A DNA stretch of 64,000 nt from Amycolatopsis orientalis DSM 43388 (GTDB lineage: Bacteria; Actinomycetota; Actinomycetes; Mycobacteriales; Pseudonocardiaceae), in NCBI RefSeq assembly GCF_000411975.1, contig NZ_ASXG01000129.1:22554-86553 (forward strand), read 5' to 3'. The translations under genes and the position numbers were made by a program. Shown here in pieces: positions 32,611 through 41,008 of this stretch. Every line of letters begins with the position of its first letter. The first letter of the stretch is position 1. Below the pieces are notes generated by a model. That model had not been told where the DNA came from, did not search any database, and was given only the letters and a program-made list of their open reading frames with translations.

Positions 32611-35028
32611 TTACCCGCCGCTGCCCGGACCCGGACCGTGGTGCCGCCGGCCGGGCGTGGTGGTCGGGCAACTGGGGCCGCACGCAGCGGTGGGTTGCGG
32701 GCTCGTCGGCTGGTCGGACGTGGTCGGCGCGGCGGTGGTGGAGGGCGTGGTTGCCGGGGCGGTCGTCGGCGTGTCCGGTGTGGTCTGGTTCGAGGTGGCC
32801 GGCGCCGGGTTGCCGGTCGTGGCCGGGGCGGCGGTGCCCGCGGGGGCGGGCGGGAAGTCGCGCGCGGGCTGCCCGGCGAGGTAGGCGTTCATGAAGTCCT
32901 GCCAGATGTAACCGGGTTCTTCGCGTCCGTAGACGTCGTAGCCGTGATCGGAGCCGATGCCGTTGTGGTAGTTGCCGTAGATCGGTGCGGGCTGCTGGGT
33001 GTTGCCGAACCAGACGGCGGTGACGTTTTGCGGGGTGTAGCCGACCATCCAGGCTTCCGAGTTGTGCCCGGTGTTGTTGAATTGGGCCGTTCCGGTTTTG
33101 GCCGCGTTCGGGCGGCCGCCTCGCAAGCCGTCGCCGGACGACGAGGCGACGTCGGTCATCGACGCGGTGACGGTGTGCGCGATCGCGGCGCTGGCGGCGG
33201 GGTCGGAGCCGAATGCCGGAACGGCCGCGGTGTCGAACCGGTACAGCTGGCTTCCGGTCCCGTCCGTCACTTTCGTGACGAAGTGCGCCGGGAGGTACTT
33301 CCCGTCGTTCGCGAAGGTGGCGTAGCCCTGGGCTTGGTCGATCGGCCGGACCGGGTACTGGCCGATCGAGATCCCGAGCTGGGTGCTGCCGGTTCCGTTG
33401 CCGGTGACCGGGTCGTCTTGCTGGAGCGAGTCGAAGGCGGACCCCAGCGAGGAAGTGATGCGTTTCGGGATTCCCGCGTCCCAGGCGGCTTGCCGCACGT
33501 TGTTGACTCCGGCCTGCGCGCCCATGCGGTAGAAGACGGTGTTGACGGACTTGGTCATGGCGTCCTTGACGGTGATCCGGCTGGCGCCCTCGCCGTCGGA
33601 GTTGTGCACCAATTGCCCGTCGATGGTCTGGTTGTCGCTGCCGTCGTAGACGGTGTTCAGCCCGATGCGGCCCGGGTCGGTGCGCAGGCCGGCGGCGAGG
33701 ACATAGGGCTTGAACGAGGAACCGGGCTGTTGCGGGGTTCTGGCCAGATCGTAGGAGGTCGAGCCGTCCCCTCCGTAGTACGCCACGATCCCGCCGGTGG
33801 ACGGGTCGACCGAAACCAGTGCGGCGCCTTCGTGCGGATAGCCGCGGTCGGCTGAGGTGATCTTCGCGACCGCGTGTTCGGCGTCGGTCTGCGCGGGGGG
33901 CTGGATCGAGGTGTAGATCTTGGCTCTGGACCGGGACAACGCCTGTTCCGGGAGGCCCTTCTTGGCCAGCTCGTCGAACACCGCGGCGACGATGTACTGG
34001 CGGGTGGGGGAAAGGGCCGGGCCGGATCCCGCGCTCGTCTGGGCGATCGGCGCCGGAAAGGCGGCCGAGTCGTATTCCGCCTGGCTGAGCCAGTGGTTGG
34101 CGAGCATCCGCCCCAGCACGTAGCGGTAGCGCTGTTGCTCGTAGGCGGGCTTGTCCGCGTAGGACGGCAGCTGGACCATCCCGGCCAGCAGCGCGGCCTG
34201 TTCGTTGGTGAGCTTGCTGACGTCTTCCCCGTAGAACGCTTTGGCCGCCGCCTTGATCCCGTACGCGCCGCGTCCGAAGTAGACGGTGTTCAGGTAGGCG
34301 GTCAGGATGTCCTGTTTGGAATAGGTGTTCGTCATCTTGTAGGACTCGACCATCTCGGCCATCTTGCGGGCGAGCGTCGGCTGGTCGTTGCCGGTGGCCT
34401 TCTTGACGTACTCCTGCCCGATGGTGGAGCCGCCGCCGGTGCCGCCGTTGAGCCGGTTCCAGACCGTGCGCACGATCGCGTTGAGGTCGAAGCCCGAGTT
34501 GGTCATGAAGGTCTCGTCCTCGGCGGCCATCTGCGCGTTCTTCATCGACTGCGGGATCTGGTCCCAGGTGGCCAGCTGGCGATTGCCTGCGGTTCCGGTC
34601 TTGGTGTACATCACGGAGCCGTCCGCGTAGTACAGGGTGACCGGCTGGTTGAGCGCGGCGGCGAGCGCTGTCGGATCGGGCACCCGCACGAACTGGTACG
34701 CGACGACGAAGGCGATGACCGGGCCGAGCAGGCACACGCCGGCCAGGACGTAGAGGCCGCGCCGGATGCGCCGCCAGAGCTTCTTCCGCGGCACTCGCGG
34801 CCGGGCGGGCCCGCTCGGCGGCGGCGGGTTGCGTGGGCCGGCCGGCCTGGGCCGGGCGGCCGGCAGCGGGGGCGGGGCGGGCAGCCGATGCGTGAGCAGT
34901 TCCGGCTCCGGCTGGTTGCGCGGATCCGCGGGCCGCCCCGGCCCGGCCGACCGCCGGGGCGGGATCGGCCCCGGGTGGCGGCCGCGGGGCCAGTGCGGCG
35001 GCTCGCCGGGCGGGTACGGGCGGTTCAC
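32611..35028 (-). CDS. Class A penicillin-binding protein (transglycosylase/transpeptidase)
   Basis: An 805-residue bifunctional peptidoglycan synthase. Order: Pro/Arg-rich cytoplasmic tail (1-85), one membrane helix (about 91-111), a GT51 transglycosylase domain (AAEDETF with E170; GGGSTIGQEYVKK), the transpeptidase domain (S437 in SSFK, S494 in SVN, KTG at 644-646), and a Pro/Thr-rich tail (from about 745). GTG 35028 follows GGAG and excludes a long unlikely extension. A BlaI-type dyad (35163-35182) and a leader hairpin lie upstream, so it is probably induced by beta-lactam or wall stress. Confidence 0.95.
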   Translation of the reverse strand: MNRPYPPGEPPHWPRGRHPGPIPPRRSAGPGRPADPRNQPEPELLTHRLPAPPPLPAARPRPAGPRNPPPPSGPARPRVPRKKLWRRIRRGLYVLAGVCLLGPVIAFVVAYQFVRVPDPTALAAALNQPVTLYYADGSVMYTKTGTAGNRQLATWDQIPQSMKNAQMAAEDETFMTNSGFDLNAIVRTVWNRLNGGTGGGSTIGQEYVKKATGNDQPTLARKMAEMVESYKMTNTYSKQDILTAYLNTVYFGRGAYGIKAAAKAFYGEDVSKLTNEQAALLAGMVQLPSYADKPAYEQQRYRYVLGRMLANHWLSQAEYDSAAFPAPIAQTSAGSGPALSPTRQYIVAAVFDELAKKGLPEQALSRSRAKIYTSIQPPAQTDAEHAVAKITSADRGYPHEGAALVSVDPSTGGIVAYYGGDGSTSYDLARTPQQPGSSFKPYVLAAGLRTDPGRIGLNTVYDGSDNQTIDGQLVHNSDGEGASRITVKDAMTKSVNTVFYRMGAQAGVNNVRQAAWDAGIPKRITSSLGSAFDSLQQDDPVTGNGTGSTQLGISIGQYPVRPIDQAQGYATFANDGKYLPAHFVTKVTDGTGSQLYRFDTAAVPAFGSDPAASAAIAHTVTASMTDVASSSGDGLRGGRPNAAKTGTAQFNNTGHNSEAWMVGYTPQNVTAVWFGNTQQPAPIYGNYHNGIGSDHGYDVYGREEPGYIWQDFMNAYLAGQPARDFPPAPAGTAAPATTGNPAPATSNQTTPDTPTTAPATTPSTTAAPTTSDQPTSPQPTAACGPSCPTTTPGRRHHGPGPGSGG

Positions 35029-35078
35029 GAGCGGTTCTCCGGCACCGCGGCGAAGGCGTCCCCTCGGGCTCGACGTGG

Positions 35079-35104
35079 TCGTGTTCCCGCTGCCGGGAAC
35101 ACGA
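35079..35104 (-). promoter_or_regulatory. Hairpin in the leader of the penicillin-binding-protein mRNA
   Basis: TCGTGTTCCCG (35079-35089) pairs perfectly with CGGGAACACGA (35094-35104) around 4 bases. It lies 51 bases before the GTG start and about 59 bases inside the predicted operator, so it should be in the transcript. An attenuator or stability element is possible. Confidence 0.45.
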
Positions 35105-35162
35105 GGAGGTGAGGGCCGGGCGCGGGGAGAGAGGGCATGGGCTCGATTCCTGACGGTCAACG

Positions 35163-35182
35163 CTTCTACATTATTGTAGAAG
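35163..35182. promoter_or_regulatory. Predicted BlaI operator, PBP/phosphoesterase
   Basis: CTTCTACA (35163-35170), TTAT, TGTAGAAG (35175-35182): a perfect dyad with the TACA/TGTA core of BlaI/MecI operators. It lies between the divergent class A PBP and phosphoesterase genes, 67 bases before the latter's GTG. Confidence 0.75.
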
Positions 35183-35248
35183 TCGTGCTTGTGTGTTCCG
35201 CGTGACCGCGAGACGAATGCCAGGTCCGGAGTGCGGCGAGGAGGTCCG

Positions 35249-36145
35249 GTGTATCGCGGGAAACGGGTGAGCCGGGCGGCGGCGCTGGGCGGTGCGCTGC
35301 TTCTGCTGGCCGGGTGCGCCTCGTCCGGACCGACGCCGTACCCGCGGGCGCACCCGTCGGCAGCCGCCGCTGCTCCGGCAAGCCTTCCCCGGCCGGACCA
35401 CGTCGTCGTGGCGATCTTCGAGAACGAGGGCGAGACCGAGGTCGACGGGGCGGCCGGCGCTCCCTATCTCTCCTCGCTCGCGGCAGCGGGGGCGAGCCTG
35501 TCCGATTCGCACGGCATCGCGCATCCCAGCCAGCCGAACTACGTGGCGTTGTTCTCCGGCTCTCCGCAGGGCGTCGCCGACGATTCCTGCCCGCGGGACC
35601 TCGGTGCGCGGCCCAACCTGGCGAGCCAGTTGACCGATGCCGGATTCCGGTTCGCCGCGTTCGCGGAAGGCATGCCGCGCGACGGATTCGCCGGGTGTTC
35701 CTCGGCTGACGGCGCCTACCGTCGCAAACACAACCCCTTGCCCGATTTCAGCAACGTGCCGCCCAGCGCGAACCGGACCTATCGGCATTTCCCCGCCGAT
35801 TACTCGACGCTGCCCACGGTGTCGTTCGTGATCCCCGACATGTGCCACGACATGCACGATTGCCCGGTTTCCGCGGGAGACGGCTGGGCGGCCGGGAATC
35901 TGTCCGGATACGCCCGGTGGGCGCAGGCGCACAACAGCCTCCTCATCGTGACCTTCGACGAGGACACCGGGACCCCCGCCAATCGGATCCCGACGATCCT
36001 GTCCGGGCCGATGGTGCGCACGACGCGCAGCGCCCAGCCGATCGACCACTACAGCGTTCTTCGCACCGTCGAGGACATGTACGGCCTGGCACCGCTCGGA
36101 GAGGCCGCTTCCGCCCGGCCGATCACCGGCGTCTGGAAGCGGTGA
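35249..36145 (+). CDS. Lipoprotein phosphoesterase (acid phosphatase/phospholipase C family)
   Basis: A 298-residue lipoprotein: signal with lipobox LLLAGC, then a PF04185-type phosphoesterase domain (VVVAIFENEGETEVDG, HPSQPNYVALFSG, LLIVTFDEDTG, RTTRSAQPIDHYSVLRTVEDMYGL). Asp/His/Glu metal positions look intact. It may dephosphorylate lipid or nucleotide phosphates outside the membrane. GTG 35249 follows AGGAGGT. It shares the BlaI-type dyad with the divergent PBP gene, which ties it to wall stress. Confidence 0.85.
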   Translation: MYRGKRVSRAAALGGALLLLAGCASSGPTPYPRAHPSAAAAAPASLPRPDHVVVAIFENEGETEVDGAAGAPYLSSLAAAGASLSDSHGIAHPSQPNYVALFSGSPQGVADDSCPRDLGARPNLASQLTDAGFRFAAFAEGMPRDGFAGCSSADGAYRRKHNPLPDFSNVPPSANRTYRHFPADYSTLPTVSFVIPDMCHDMHDCPVSAGDGWAAGNLSGYARWAQAHNSLLIVTFDEDTGTPANRIPTILSGPMVRTTRSAQPIDHYSVLRTVEDMYGLAPLGEAASARPITGVWKR

Positions 36146-36320
36146 GCCCCGGGCGTTTCCAGGACCGGGACGAATCCCGGGCGGTGCCCGGAGACGGTCC
36201 GCCGTCCGGCGACAGCAGCCGGGCGGCGGCGTCCGGCAGGTACCCTCGTGGTGCTCGCGGCCGGCGAGCCGAGCGGGCGCGCGGGCGGGGCCGTGCCGCG
36301 AGAACGGACTGAGGAGGACC

Positions 36321-36716
36321 ATGCCCGGCGGAGACGGATCGCGGGCACGGCGCGCGGCGGGCGCGCTGGAGTCGGAAGTGATGGCCGCGCTGTGGGCTGC
36401 TCCGGCGCCGCTGTCCGGTGCGGCGGTGCACGAGGCGGTGGGGACGGATCTCTCGTACAAGACGGTGCTGACCGTGCTGACCAGATTGCACGAGAAGGGC
36501 CTGGCCGAACGGGCGGCATCGGGGCGCGGGCACGTGTACTCGCCGCGGCGGGCGCATGCCGAGCTCACTGCCGAACGGATGAACGTGGCGTTGCGCGAGG
36601 CCCGGGACCGGGGGGCCGCGTTGCAGAAGTTCGTGACGACCCTCGGGCCCGAGGACGCGGCGGCGCTGCGCGAGATGCTCGACGAGGGCGATCGTCCCCA
36701 GGGCGGCCGGCGGTGA
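36321..36716 (+). CDS. blaI: BlaI/MecI/CopY-family repressor
   Basis: A 131-residue penicillinase-repressor-type protein: winged helix with ALESEVMAALWAAPAPLSGAAVHEAV and SYKTVLTVLTRLHEKGLAER, plus a C-terminal dimerisation helix where BlaR-triggered cleavage normally occurs. ATG 36321 follows GAGGAGG. Its stop overlaps the start of the BlaR-like peptidase gene (GTGA). It is the probable binder of the three TACA/TGTA dyads in this region. No dyad lies directly before its own start, so autoregulation is not evident. Confidence 0.9.
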   Translation: MPGGDGSRARRAAGALESEVMAALWAAPAPLSGAAVHEAVGTDLSYKTVLTVLTRLHEKGLAERAASGRGHVYSPRRAHAELTAERMNVALREARDRGAALQKFVTTLGPEDAAALREMLDEGDRPQGGRR

Positions 36717-37612
36717 GAGTCGACGTGTATCTGGCTTTGCTGCTTCCGGTGCTGGCGGTGCGCGGCCTTCCGCTGGCGGGCAGGCGGCTGGCGCCGCCTG
36801 CCGCGGTGCGCCTTCTTTGCGCGGTGGCGACCGCGGTCGGCGCGGGGACTCTGTGGGGATTGGTCATGGTCGCCGGTGCGGGGTTGAGCCATCTCGGGGA
36901 GATTCTCGAGCATTCGCCGATCTCGGCGGCCCAGTTGCGCCGGCTGGACCCGGTGCCGCGGATCGCCGGCCTGGTCGCGGCCGTGCTGCTCGCGGCGATC
37001 GTGGTCCGGGTGGCCAGTGCGCTGTACCGCCGCGGCCGGGTGCGGCGGGCGATGAACGGCGTCGTCGCCGGCGCGCGCGGCGAGCTGGTGGTGTTCACCG
37101 ATCCCAGTCCGCACGCCTATGCCGTCGCGGGCGGCATCGGCCGGCCTGGCCGGATCGTGGTCTCCGACGGCATGCTGCGGGCGCTCGACGCCGAGGAGCG
37201 CCGCGTGCTGCTGGCCCACGAGCGCGCGCATCTCGCGCACCGGCACCATCGGTATCAGGCGGTCGCGGCCGTCGCGGTCGCGATCAATCCGGTCCTGATC
37301 CGCCTGCGCGGCCAAATCGCGTTTCAGCTCGAGCGCTGGGCGGACGAAGATGCCGCGACCGCGGTGGCCGACCGTGAACTCGCCGCGCGGTCGCTGGCCC
37401 GGGCGGCGCTGGCCGCCGTCCCGCCCGCCCCGCCCGCGCTCGCGTTCAGCGACCGCGGAGTCGGGGGCCGCGTCCGCGCTCTGCGAAGCGCTCCGACTGT
37501 GACGCGCCCGCTGTCGCTGCTGCCCACTGTGGCCGTGCTCGGTGCGGGCGTCGCGGTCCTGGCGGACGCCACCATCGCGTTCCTGCGGGTCGCCGGCGCG
37601 GTGCTCGGCTGA
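36713..37612 (+). CDS. M56-family membrane metallopeptidase, BlaR1-like without sensor domain
   Basis: A 299-residue membrane protein with hydrophobic segments at the N-terminus (about 5-20, 35-60, 85-105) and C-terminus (about 265-295). The zinc site is HERAH (169-173), with a downstream ERWADEDAA supplying the third ligand. The extracellular penicillin-binding sensor domain of true BlaR1 is missing, as in many actinobacterial partners of BlaI. It would cleave or inactivate the repressor. The GTG start at 36713 overlaps the blaI stop. Confidence 0.88.
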   Translation: MRVDVYLALLLPVLAVRGLPLAGRRLAPPAAVRLLCAVATAVGAGTLWGLVMVAGAGLSHLGEILEHSPISAAQLRRLDPVPRIAGLVAAVLLAAIVVRVASALYRRGRVRRAMNGVVAGARGELVVFTDPSPHAYAVAGGIGRPGRIVVSDGMLRALDAEERRVLLAHERAHLAHRHHRYQAVAAVAVAINPVLIRLRGQIAFQLERWADEDAATAVADRELAARSLARAALAAVPPAPPALAFSDRGVGGRVRALRSAPTVTRPLSLLPTVAVLGAGVAVLADATIAFLRVAGAVLG

Positions 37613-37642
37613 CTGCCGGTTGCGAGCCTTTCCGCTCGCTCT

Positions 37643-37659
37643 TCCTACAAGCTGTAGGA
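37643..37659. promoter_or_regulatory. Predicted BlaI operator, PAP2 phosphatase
   Basis: TCCTACA (37643-37649), AGC, TGTAGGA (37653-37659): perfect arms with the TACA/TGTA core, 50 bases before the PAP2 phosphatase GTG and 30 bases after the peptidase gene stop. Confidence 0.75.
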
Positions 37660-37709
37660 TCACCGGTCTGTGCCGTATCCGCTTTCCGCCGGAAGGACCA
37701 GCCAAGCCC

Positions 37710-38327
37710 GTGCCGTGGAATCTCGCCCTGTTCTGGGACATCAATCAGCTGGCCGCTCGCACCGGGTGGGCGCATCCGTTCATGGCCGCCTTCGCGTTGT
37801 GGGGCGGCCCGGTGATTCTCGTGCTGCTGCTGGCTCTGGGGTGGTGGACGCGCCGCGGCCGTGGCGGCGCCGCCCGCGCGCTGGCGGCGGCGGTGCTGAC
37901 CGGAGTCGCGACCCTCGTCTCGCTGGGTCTGAACCAGTTTTTCGCCGCGCTGCACCAGGAGGTTCGCCCGTTCCTGGCTCTGCGCGGCGTCACTGTGCTG
38001 CTGAGCCATTCGGCGGACAACTCCTTCCCCAGCGATCACGCGGCGCTCGGCGCGGCACTGGCGGTGGGCGTTCTCGTGTTCGCGCGCGGCTGGGGGGTGC
38101 TCGCGTGCGCGGTCGCCGTATTCCTTGCCTTCTCGCGGGTGTACGCCGGGATGCACTACCCGCTCGACGTCCTGGCCGGGCTTGCCATCGGTGCGGTCGC
38201 CGCGTTGCTGCTCGTGCCGACGCTCGCCGGGCTGCTGGGCAGGCTCGTGCAGCGACGGATGCCGAACGTGCTGCGCCCGCTTCTTCTCGGCGTCGAGGCT
38301 CCGGCAGCGGGCGCGGCGGTGGAATGA
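37710..38327 (+). CDS. PAP2-type undecaprenyl-diphosphatase-like phosphatase
   Basis: A 205-residue integral membrane phosphatase with six predicted helices. The three PAP2 motifs are present: EVRPF (about 84-88), SFPSDHAA (105-112) and SRVYAGMHYPLDV (142-154). The BcrC-like members dephosphorylate undecaprenyl diphosphate, recycling the carrier for peptidoglycan. GTG 37710 with GGAAGGA upstream. It has its own BlaI-type dyad, consistent with raising carrier supply under wall stress. Confidence 0.88.
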   Translation: MPWNLALFWDINQLAARTGWAHPFMAAFALWGGPVILVLLLALGWWTRRGRGGAARALAAAVLTGVATLVSLGLNQFFAALHQEVRPFLALRGVTVLLSHSADNSFPSDHAALGAALAVGVLVFARGWGVLACAVAVFLAFSRVYAGMHYPLDVLAGLAIGAVAALLLVPTLAGLLGRLVQRRMPNVLRPLLLGVEAPAAGAAVE

Positions 38328-38336
38328 CGGCGGCGG

Positions 38337-38993
38337 TCAGCACTGCCCGCGGCGGGCCCCGGCCAGCAATGCCGGAGTCACGGCGGGCGGCGCCGCGCCG
38401 ATGGCCGGACGGCCGCTCGGCGCGGCCGCCAGCAGCTGGAGCGCCCGGCGGGCATCGGGATTCGGGGTCACGTCGCTGAAGTCGCTGCCCAGCGCGAGAT
38501 CGACGCTGCTGCCGGTCCGGCGATCGCGCACAAGTTGGGCACACGGTACGGCCAGGCTGAGAGTCCTGGCTGCCGCGGTGCCTGCCGGACCGAAGCGGAT
38601 CTGGCCGAAACACCGCAAGTCGCCGGCCGGGTGCAACGGGTCGTCGGCAGGGGGCGACGCCTGCGGGAAACCGAGCTGGGCGAGTTCGCCCGCGGCGAGT
38701 CCGGCGCTTCCGCGCTGGCCGCTGCCGTTGAGCACGGTCACCGGACTGGCGGCGGCGGGCGCGGGAGCGACGCCGTCCAGCGCGTCGTAGGGCAGCGCGG
38801 CCAACGTCTGCGGCGCGGTGCCGGCGGCCGGGGGAGGACAGGCGACCAAGGCGGTGGCATCCGCGGCGCGCTGCAGTGTCGTGACCCAGACCGCGATCGC
38901 GGCGAGTATGAGGACGCTCAGCGCGGCGATTCCGGCGAAGGGCTTTCGCCGCCGGTAGCGCAGCGGATCGCGTCGTCCCGTCAAGGTCCGCAT
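38337..38993 (-). CDS. LytR_C-domain envelope protein (Cei-like)
   Basis: A 218-residue protein: basic N-terminus, one membrane helix (about 20-40), then an extracellular LytR C-terminal domain (about 85-170; VTVLNGSGQRGSAGLAAGELAQLGF). This matches the mycobacterial envelope integrity protein Cei. It converges on the PAP2 gene with 9 bases between. A perfect 12-base dyad with the BlaI core lies 51 bases upstream of its ATG. Confidence 0.85.
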   Translation of the reverse strand: MRTLTGRRDPLRYRRRKPFAGIAALSVLILAAIAVWVTTLQRAADATALVACPPPAAGTAPQTLAALPYDALDGVAPAPAAASPVTVLNGSGQRGSAGLAAGELAQLGFPQASPPADDPLHPAGDLRCFGQIRFGPAGTAAARTLSLAVPCAQLVRDRRTGSSVDLALGSDFSDVTPNPDARRALQLLAAAPSGRPAIGAAPPAVTPALLAGARRGQC

Positions 38994-39043
38994 CGATCCC
39001 TTCCCGTCGTCTGGTTCGGCGCGGTCAGCCCGAAGCGGGCAAG

Positions 39044-39070
39044 CCTCATCCTACAACGTGTAGGATGAGG
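39044..39070. promoter_or_regulatory. Predicted BlaI operator, Cei-like gene and small membrane gene
   Basis: CCTCATCCTACA (39044-39055), ACG, TGTAGGATGAGG (39059-39070): perfect 12-base arms, the longest of the three BlaI-type dyads. It lies between the divergent LytR_C gene (start 38993) and the small membrane-protein gene (start 39174). Confidence 0.75.
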
Positions 39071-39173
39071 GCCAGGTCCCGCGACGAGCGCGGTGTCGTT
39101 CGCCGCGGGCCGGGCTCCGGCGCGGCGACGAGCGGCCGGGCGTCAGCGGTCCACTGTGGATTGGGGTTGCGCG

Positions 39174-39572
39174 ATGGCACTCGGCTCGCGAAGACGCGCA
39201 GGCGCGAAACCGTTGTTCGGCCGCGTGGATCCCTACTGCTGGTTCGCCGTGCTCGGCCTCGTGGCCATCGCCGGGGTCGGGGTCGTCGCCCGCAGCGTAG
39301 TGATGACGATCATTTTTCTCGTTCTCGCGGCGGGCCTGGTGACGTTCGACGCGTGGGTCAACCGGCCGGAGCCGACGCGCCGCCCGGGACCGCCGCCGGT
39401 CGCGTCTCCGCGGGGGCGCAGGCCGGAAAGCCTTGGGCCGCAAGACCGGAGCCGCGCGGCGCCGCCCCGTCCGGCGGTTCCCAGGCCGCCCCAGCGGTTC
39501 GCCGCGCCGCCTCCGCGCGGCGAACGACTCCAGCGTCCGCAGCGTCCCCGTCGGATGCCGGACGGGCGATGA
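39174..39572 (+). CDS. Small membrane protein with Arg/Pro-rich tail
   Basis: A 132-residue protein with two adjacent membrane helices (about 22-40 and 42-60) followed by a cytoplasmic tail rich in Pro and Arg. I do not recognise it. It is divergent from the Cei-like gene across the longest BlaI-type dyad, so it may be part of the same stress response. The start ATG 39174 has only a weak GGGG upstream. Confidence 0.6.
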   Translation: MALGSRRRAGAKPLFGRVDPYCWFAVLGLVAIAGVGVVARSVVMTIIFLVLAAGLVTFDAWVNRPEPTRRPGPPPVASPRGRRPESLGPQDRSRAAPPRPAVPRPPQRFAAPPPRGERLQRPQRPRRMPDGR

Positions 39573-39659
39573 GCGCGGGCCGCGCGCGCGGAGTCAGGGA
39601 TGCCGTTCGTGTCGCCGGACGGGAATCGGTTTTCGGCGTCCAGGACGGAAATGCTCTCA

Positions 39660-40010
39660 TGGACTACACGAAGTCGGTCATCCGCGACCATCCGTCCGAA
39701 GCCGTCGTGGCAAAAGTGCGGCAGCCCTCGCGGCGGAGAGGTTCGGAGTCCTGATCGACGTGGCAGCGACGATCAAGGCGAAACTGGACGAGACCGTGCC
39801 CCCTCAGTTGATTCTCGGGGCCTCCAACCCGCAGCTGGCTCGCCGCAGATCGAGCCGCGGATCGGCGTGCCGCTGCCGTGCAATGTCGTGGTCAAAGCGC
39901 TCGACCCGGCAGTGATGGTCACGGTGCCCGGCCGTCAGGATCTGCGGCCTGTCACCGACGAAGCCGGGCAACGGTTGCACGCGGCCCTGGCCGCGGTGAG
40001 CACCGGTTAA
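39660..40010 (+). pseudogene. DUF302-family gene broken by frameshifts
   Basis: Parts of one DUF302 protein appear in three frames: MDYTKSVIRDHPSEAVVAKV (from 39660), then ALAAERFGVLIDVAATIKAK through QLILGASNPQLA (about 39725-39840), then EPRIGVPLPCNVVVKALDP to the stop at 40010. The order and spacing match an intact gene with two small indels. Decay is likely; sequencing error would need two independent faults. Its end overlaps the lgt stop by 4 bases. Confidence 0.75.
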
Positions 40011-40849
40011 ACCGGGGGCGGGCCTTTCGCCGCCCCGGCGCTGTCGTCGCGCGGTCGCGCGGAGCGCCGCCGCCACAGCAGCGCTGCTGTCGCGGCGAGG
40101 AAAACGACCAGGGAAGTCCAGTCGTTGAGGCGCAGGCCGAGGAAGTGGTTCGCGTGGTCGACGCGCAGCGCTTCGACCCAGGCGCGTCCGACGGTGTATG
40201 CGGCCACGTACAGCGCGAACAGCTTGCCGGTGCGGAGGTCGAAGCGCTTGTCCGCCCAGAGCAACAGCACCGCGACGCCGACGTCCCAGAGGCATTCGTA
40301 AAGAAATGTCGGGTGGTACAGCCCGATGCCGGGGGTGTCGGGCGGGCGGTGCGCCGGATCGATGCGCAATGCCCAGGGCAAGGTGGTCGGAGCGCCGTAG
40401 AGTTCTTGGTTGAAGTAGTTGCCCCAGCGCCCGATGGCTTGCGCGAGGACCAGCCCGGGAGCGAGGGCGTCGGCGAACTCCAGCAGGCTGATTCCCCGCC
40501 GGCGGCAGGCGATCCAGGCGCCGAGGGCGCCGAGCGCTACGGCTCCCCAGATTCCGAGGCCGCCGTCCCAGATGTAGAGCGCCCGGACCGGATCGCGGCC
40601 GGGGGCGAAGTACAGTTCCGGGTCGGTGATCAAGTGGTAGAGCCGTCCGCCGACGATGCCGAACGGGACCGCCCAGATCGCGATGTCGAGCACGTCGTCG
40701 GGGTTGTGCCCGCGGGCGCGCCAGCGTCGCCGGGCGAGCCAGACGGCGACGACGATCCCGGCGATGATGCACAAAGCGTAGGCGCGGATCGGAACCGGTC
40801 CGAGGTGCCAGACGCCTTGCGGCGGGCTGGGCAGGGACGTCGTGACCAT
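40007..40849 (-). CDS. lgt: Prolipoprotein diacylglyceryl transferase
   Basis: A 280-residue seven-helix enzyme that moves diacylglycerol onto the lipobox cysteine of prolipoproteins. The signature IGRWGNYFNQELYG (about 137-150) carries the conserved Arg, Asn and Glu, and FGIVGGRLYHLI and HPTFLYECLWD are typical. ATG 40849 follows GAGGAGGG. The gene is monocistronic and serves lipoproteins such as the phosphoesterase, ABC binding protein and L,D-transpeptidase found here. The upstream 274-base gap holds a 22-base palindrome. Confidence 0.95.
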   Translation of the reverse strand: MVTTSLPSPPQGVWHLGPVPIRAYALCIIAGIVVAVWLARRRWRARGHNPDDVLDIAIWAVPFGIVGGRLYHLITDPELYFAPGRDPVRALYIWDGGLGIWGAVALGALGAWIACRRRGISLLEFADALAPGLVLAQAIGRWGNYFNQELYGAPTTLPWALRIDPAHRPPDTPGIGLYHPTFLYECLWDVGVAVLLLWADKRFDLRTGKLFALYVAAYTVGRAWVEALRVDHANHFLGLRLNDWTSLVVFLAATAALLWRRRSARPRDDSAGAAKGPPPV

Positions 40850-40986
40850 TGCGGACGGCCCTCCTCGGAGCTGAATTCTCTCGGTGGGAGAACTATAGAT
40901 CACGGACCTGGAAGTCTTCTCCGCGGTGCTCGCTGTGTGCACCTGCGGTGCCGGACAAGCGCGTGCGGAGAAAACCTCAGTGATGT

Positions 40987-41008
40987 TGGACCACGCATGC
41001 GTGGTCCA
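40987..41008. promoter_or_regulatory. Perfect 22-base palindrome upstream of lgt
   Basis: TGGACCACGCA (40987-40997) followed directly by TGCGTGGTCCA (40998-41008), with no spacer. It lies 138 bases before the lgt start and 115 bases past the end of the glycosidase gene. It could be an operator or a terminator stem. Confidence 0.55.

Noticed and set aside
35171..37744. Minus-strand frame of about 860 codons
   Set aside because: It covers the phosphoesterase, BlaI and BlaR-like genes, which all have motifs and ribosome sites on the plus strand.
40850..40905. BlaI-type dyad before lgt
   Set aside because: GAACTATAGATC is only partly symmetric and lacks the TACA/TGTA core of the three accepted sites.
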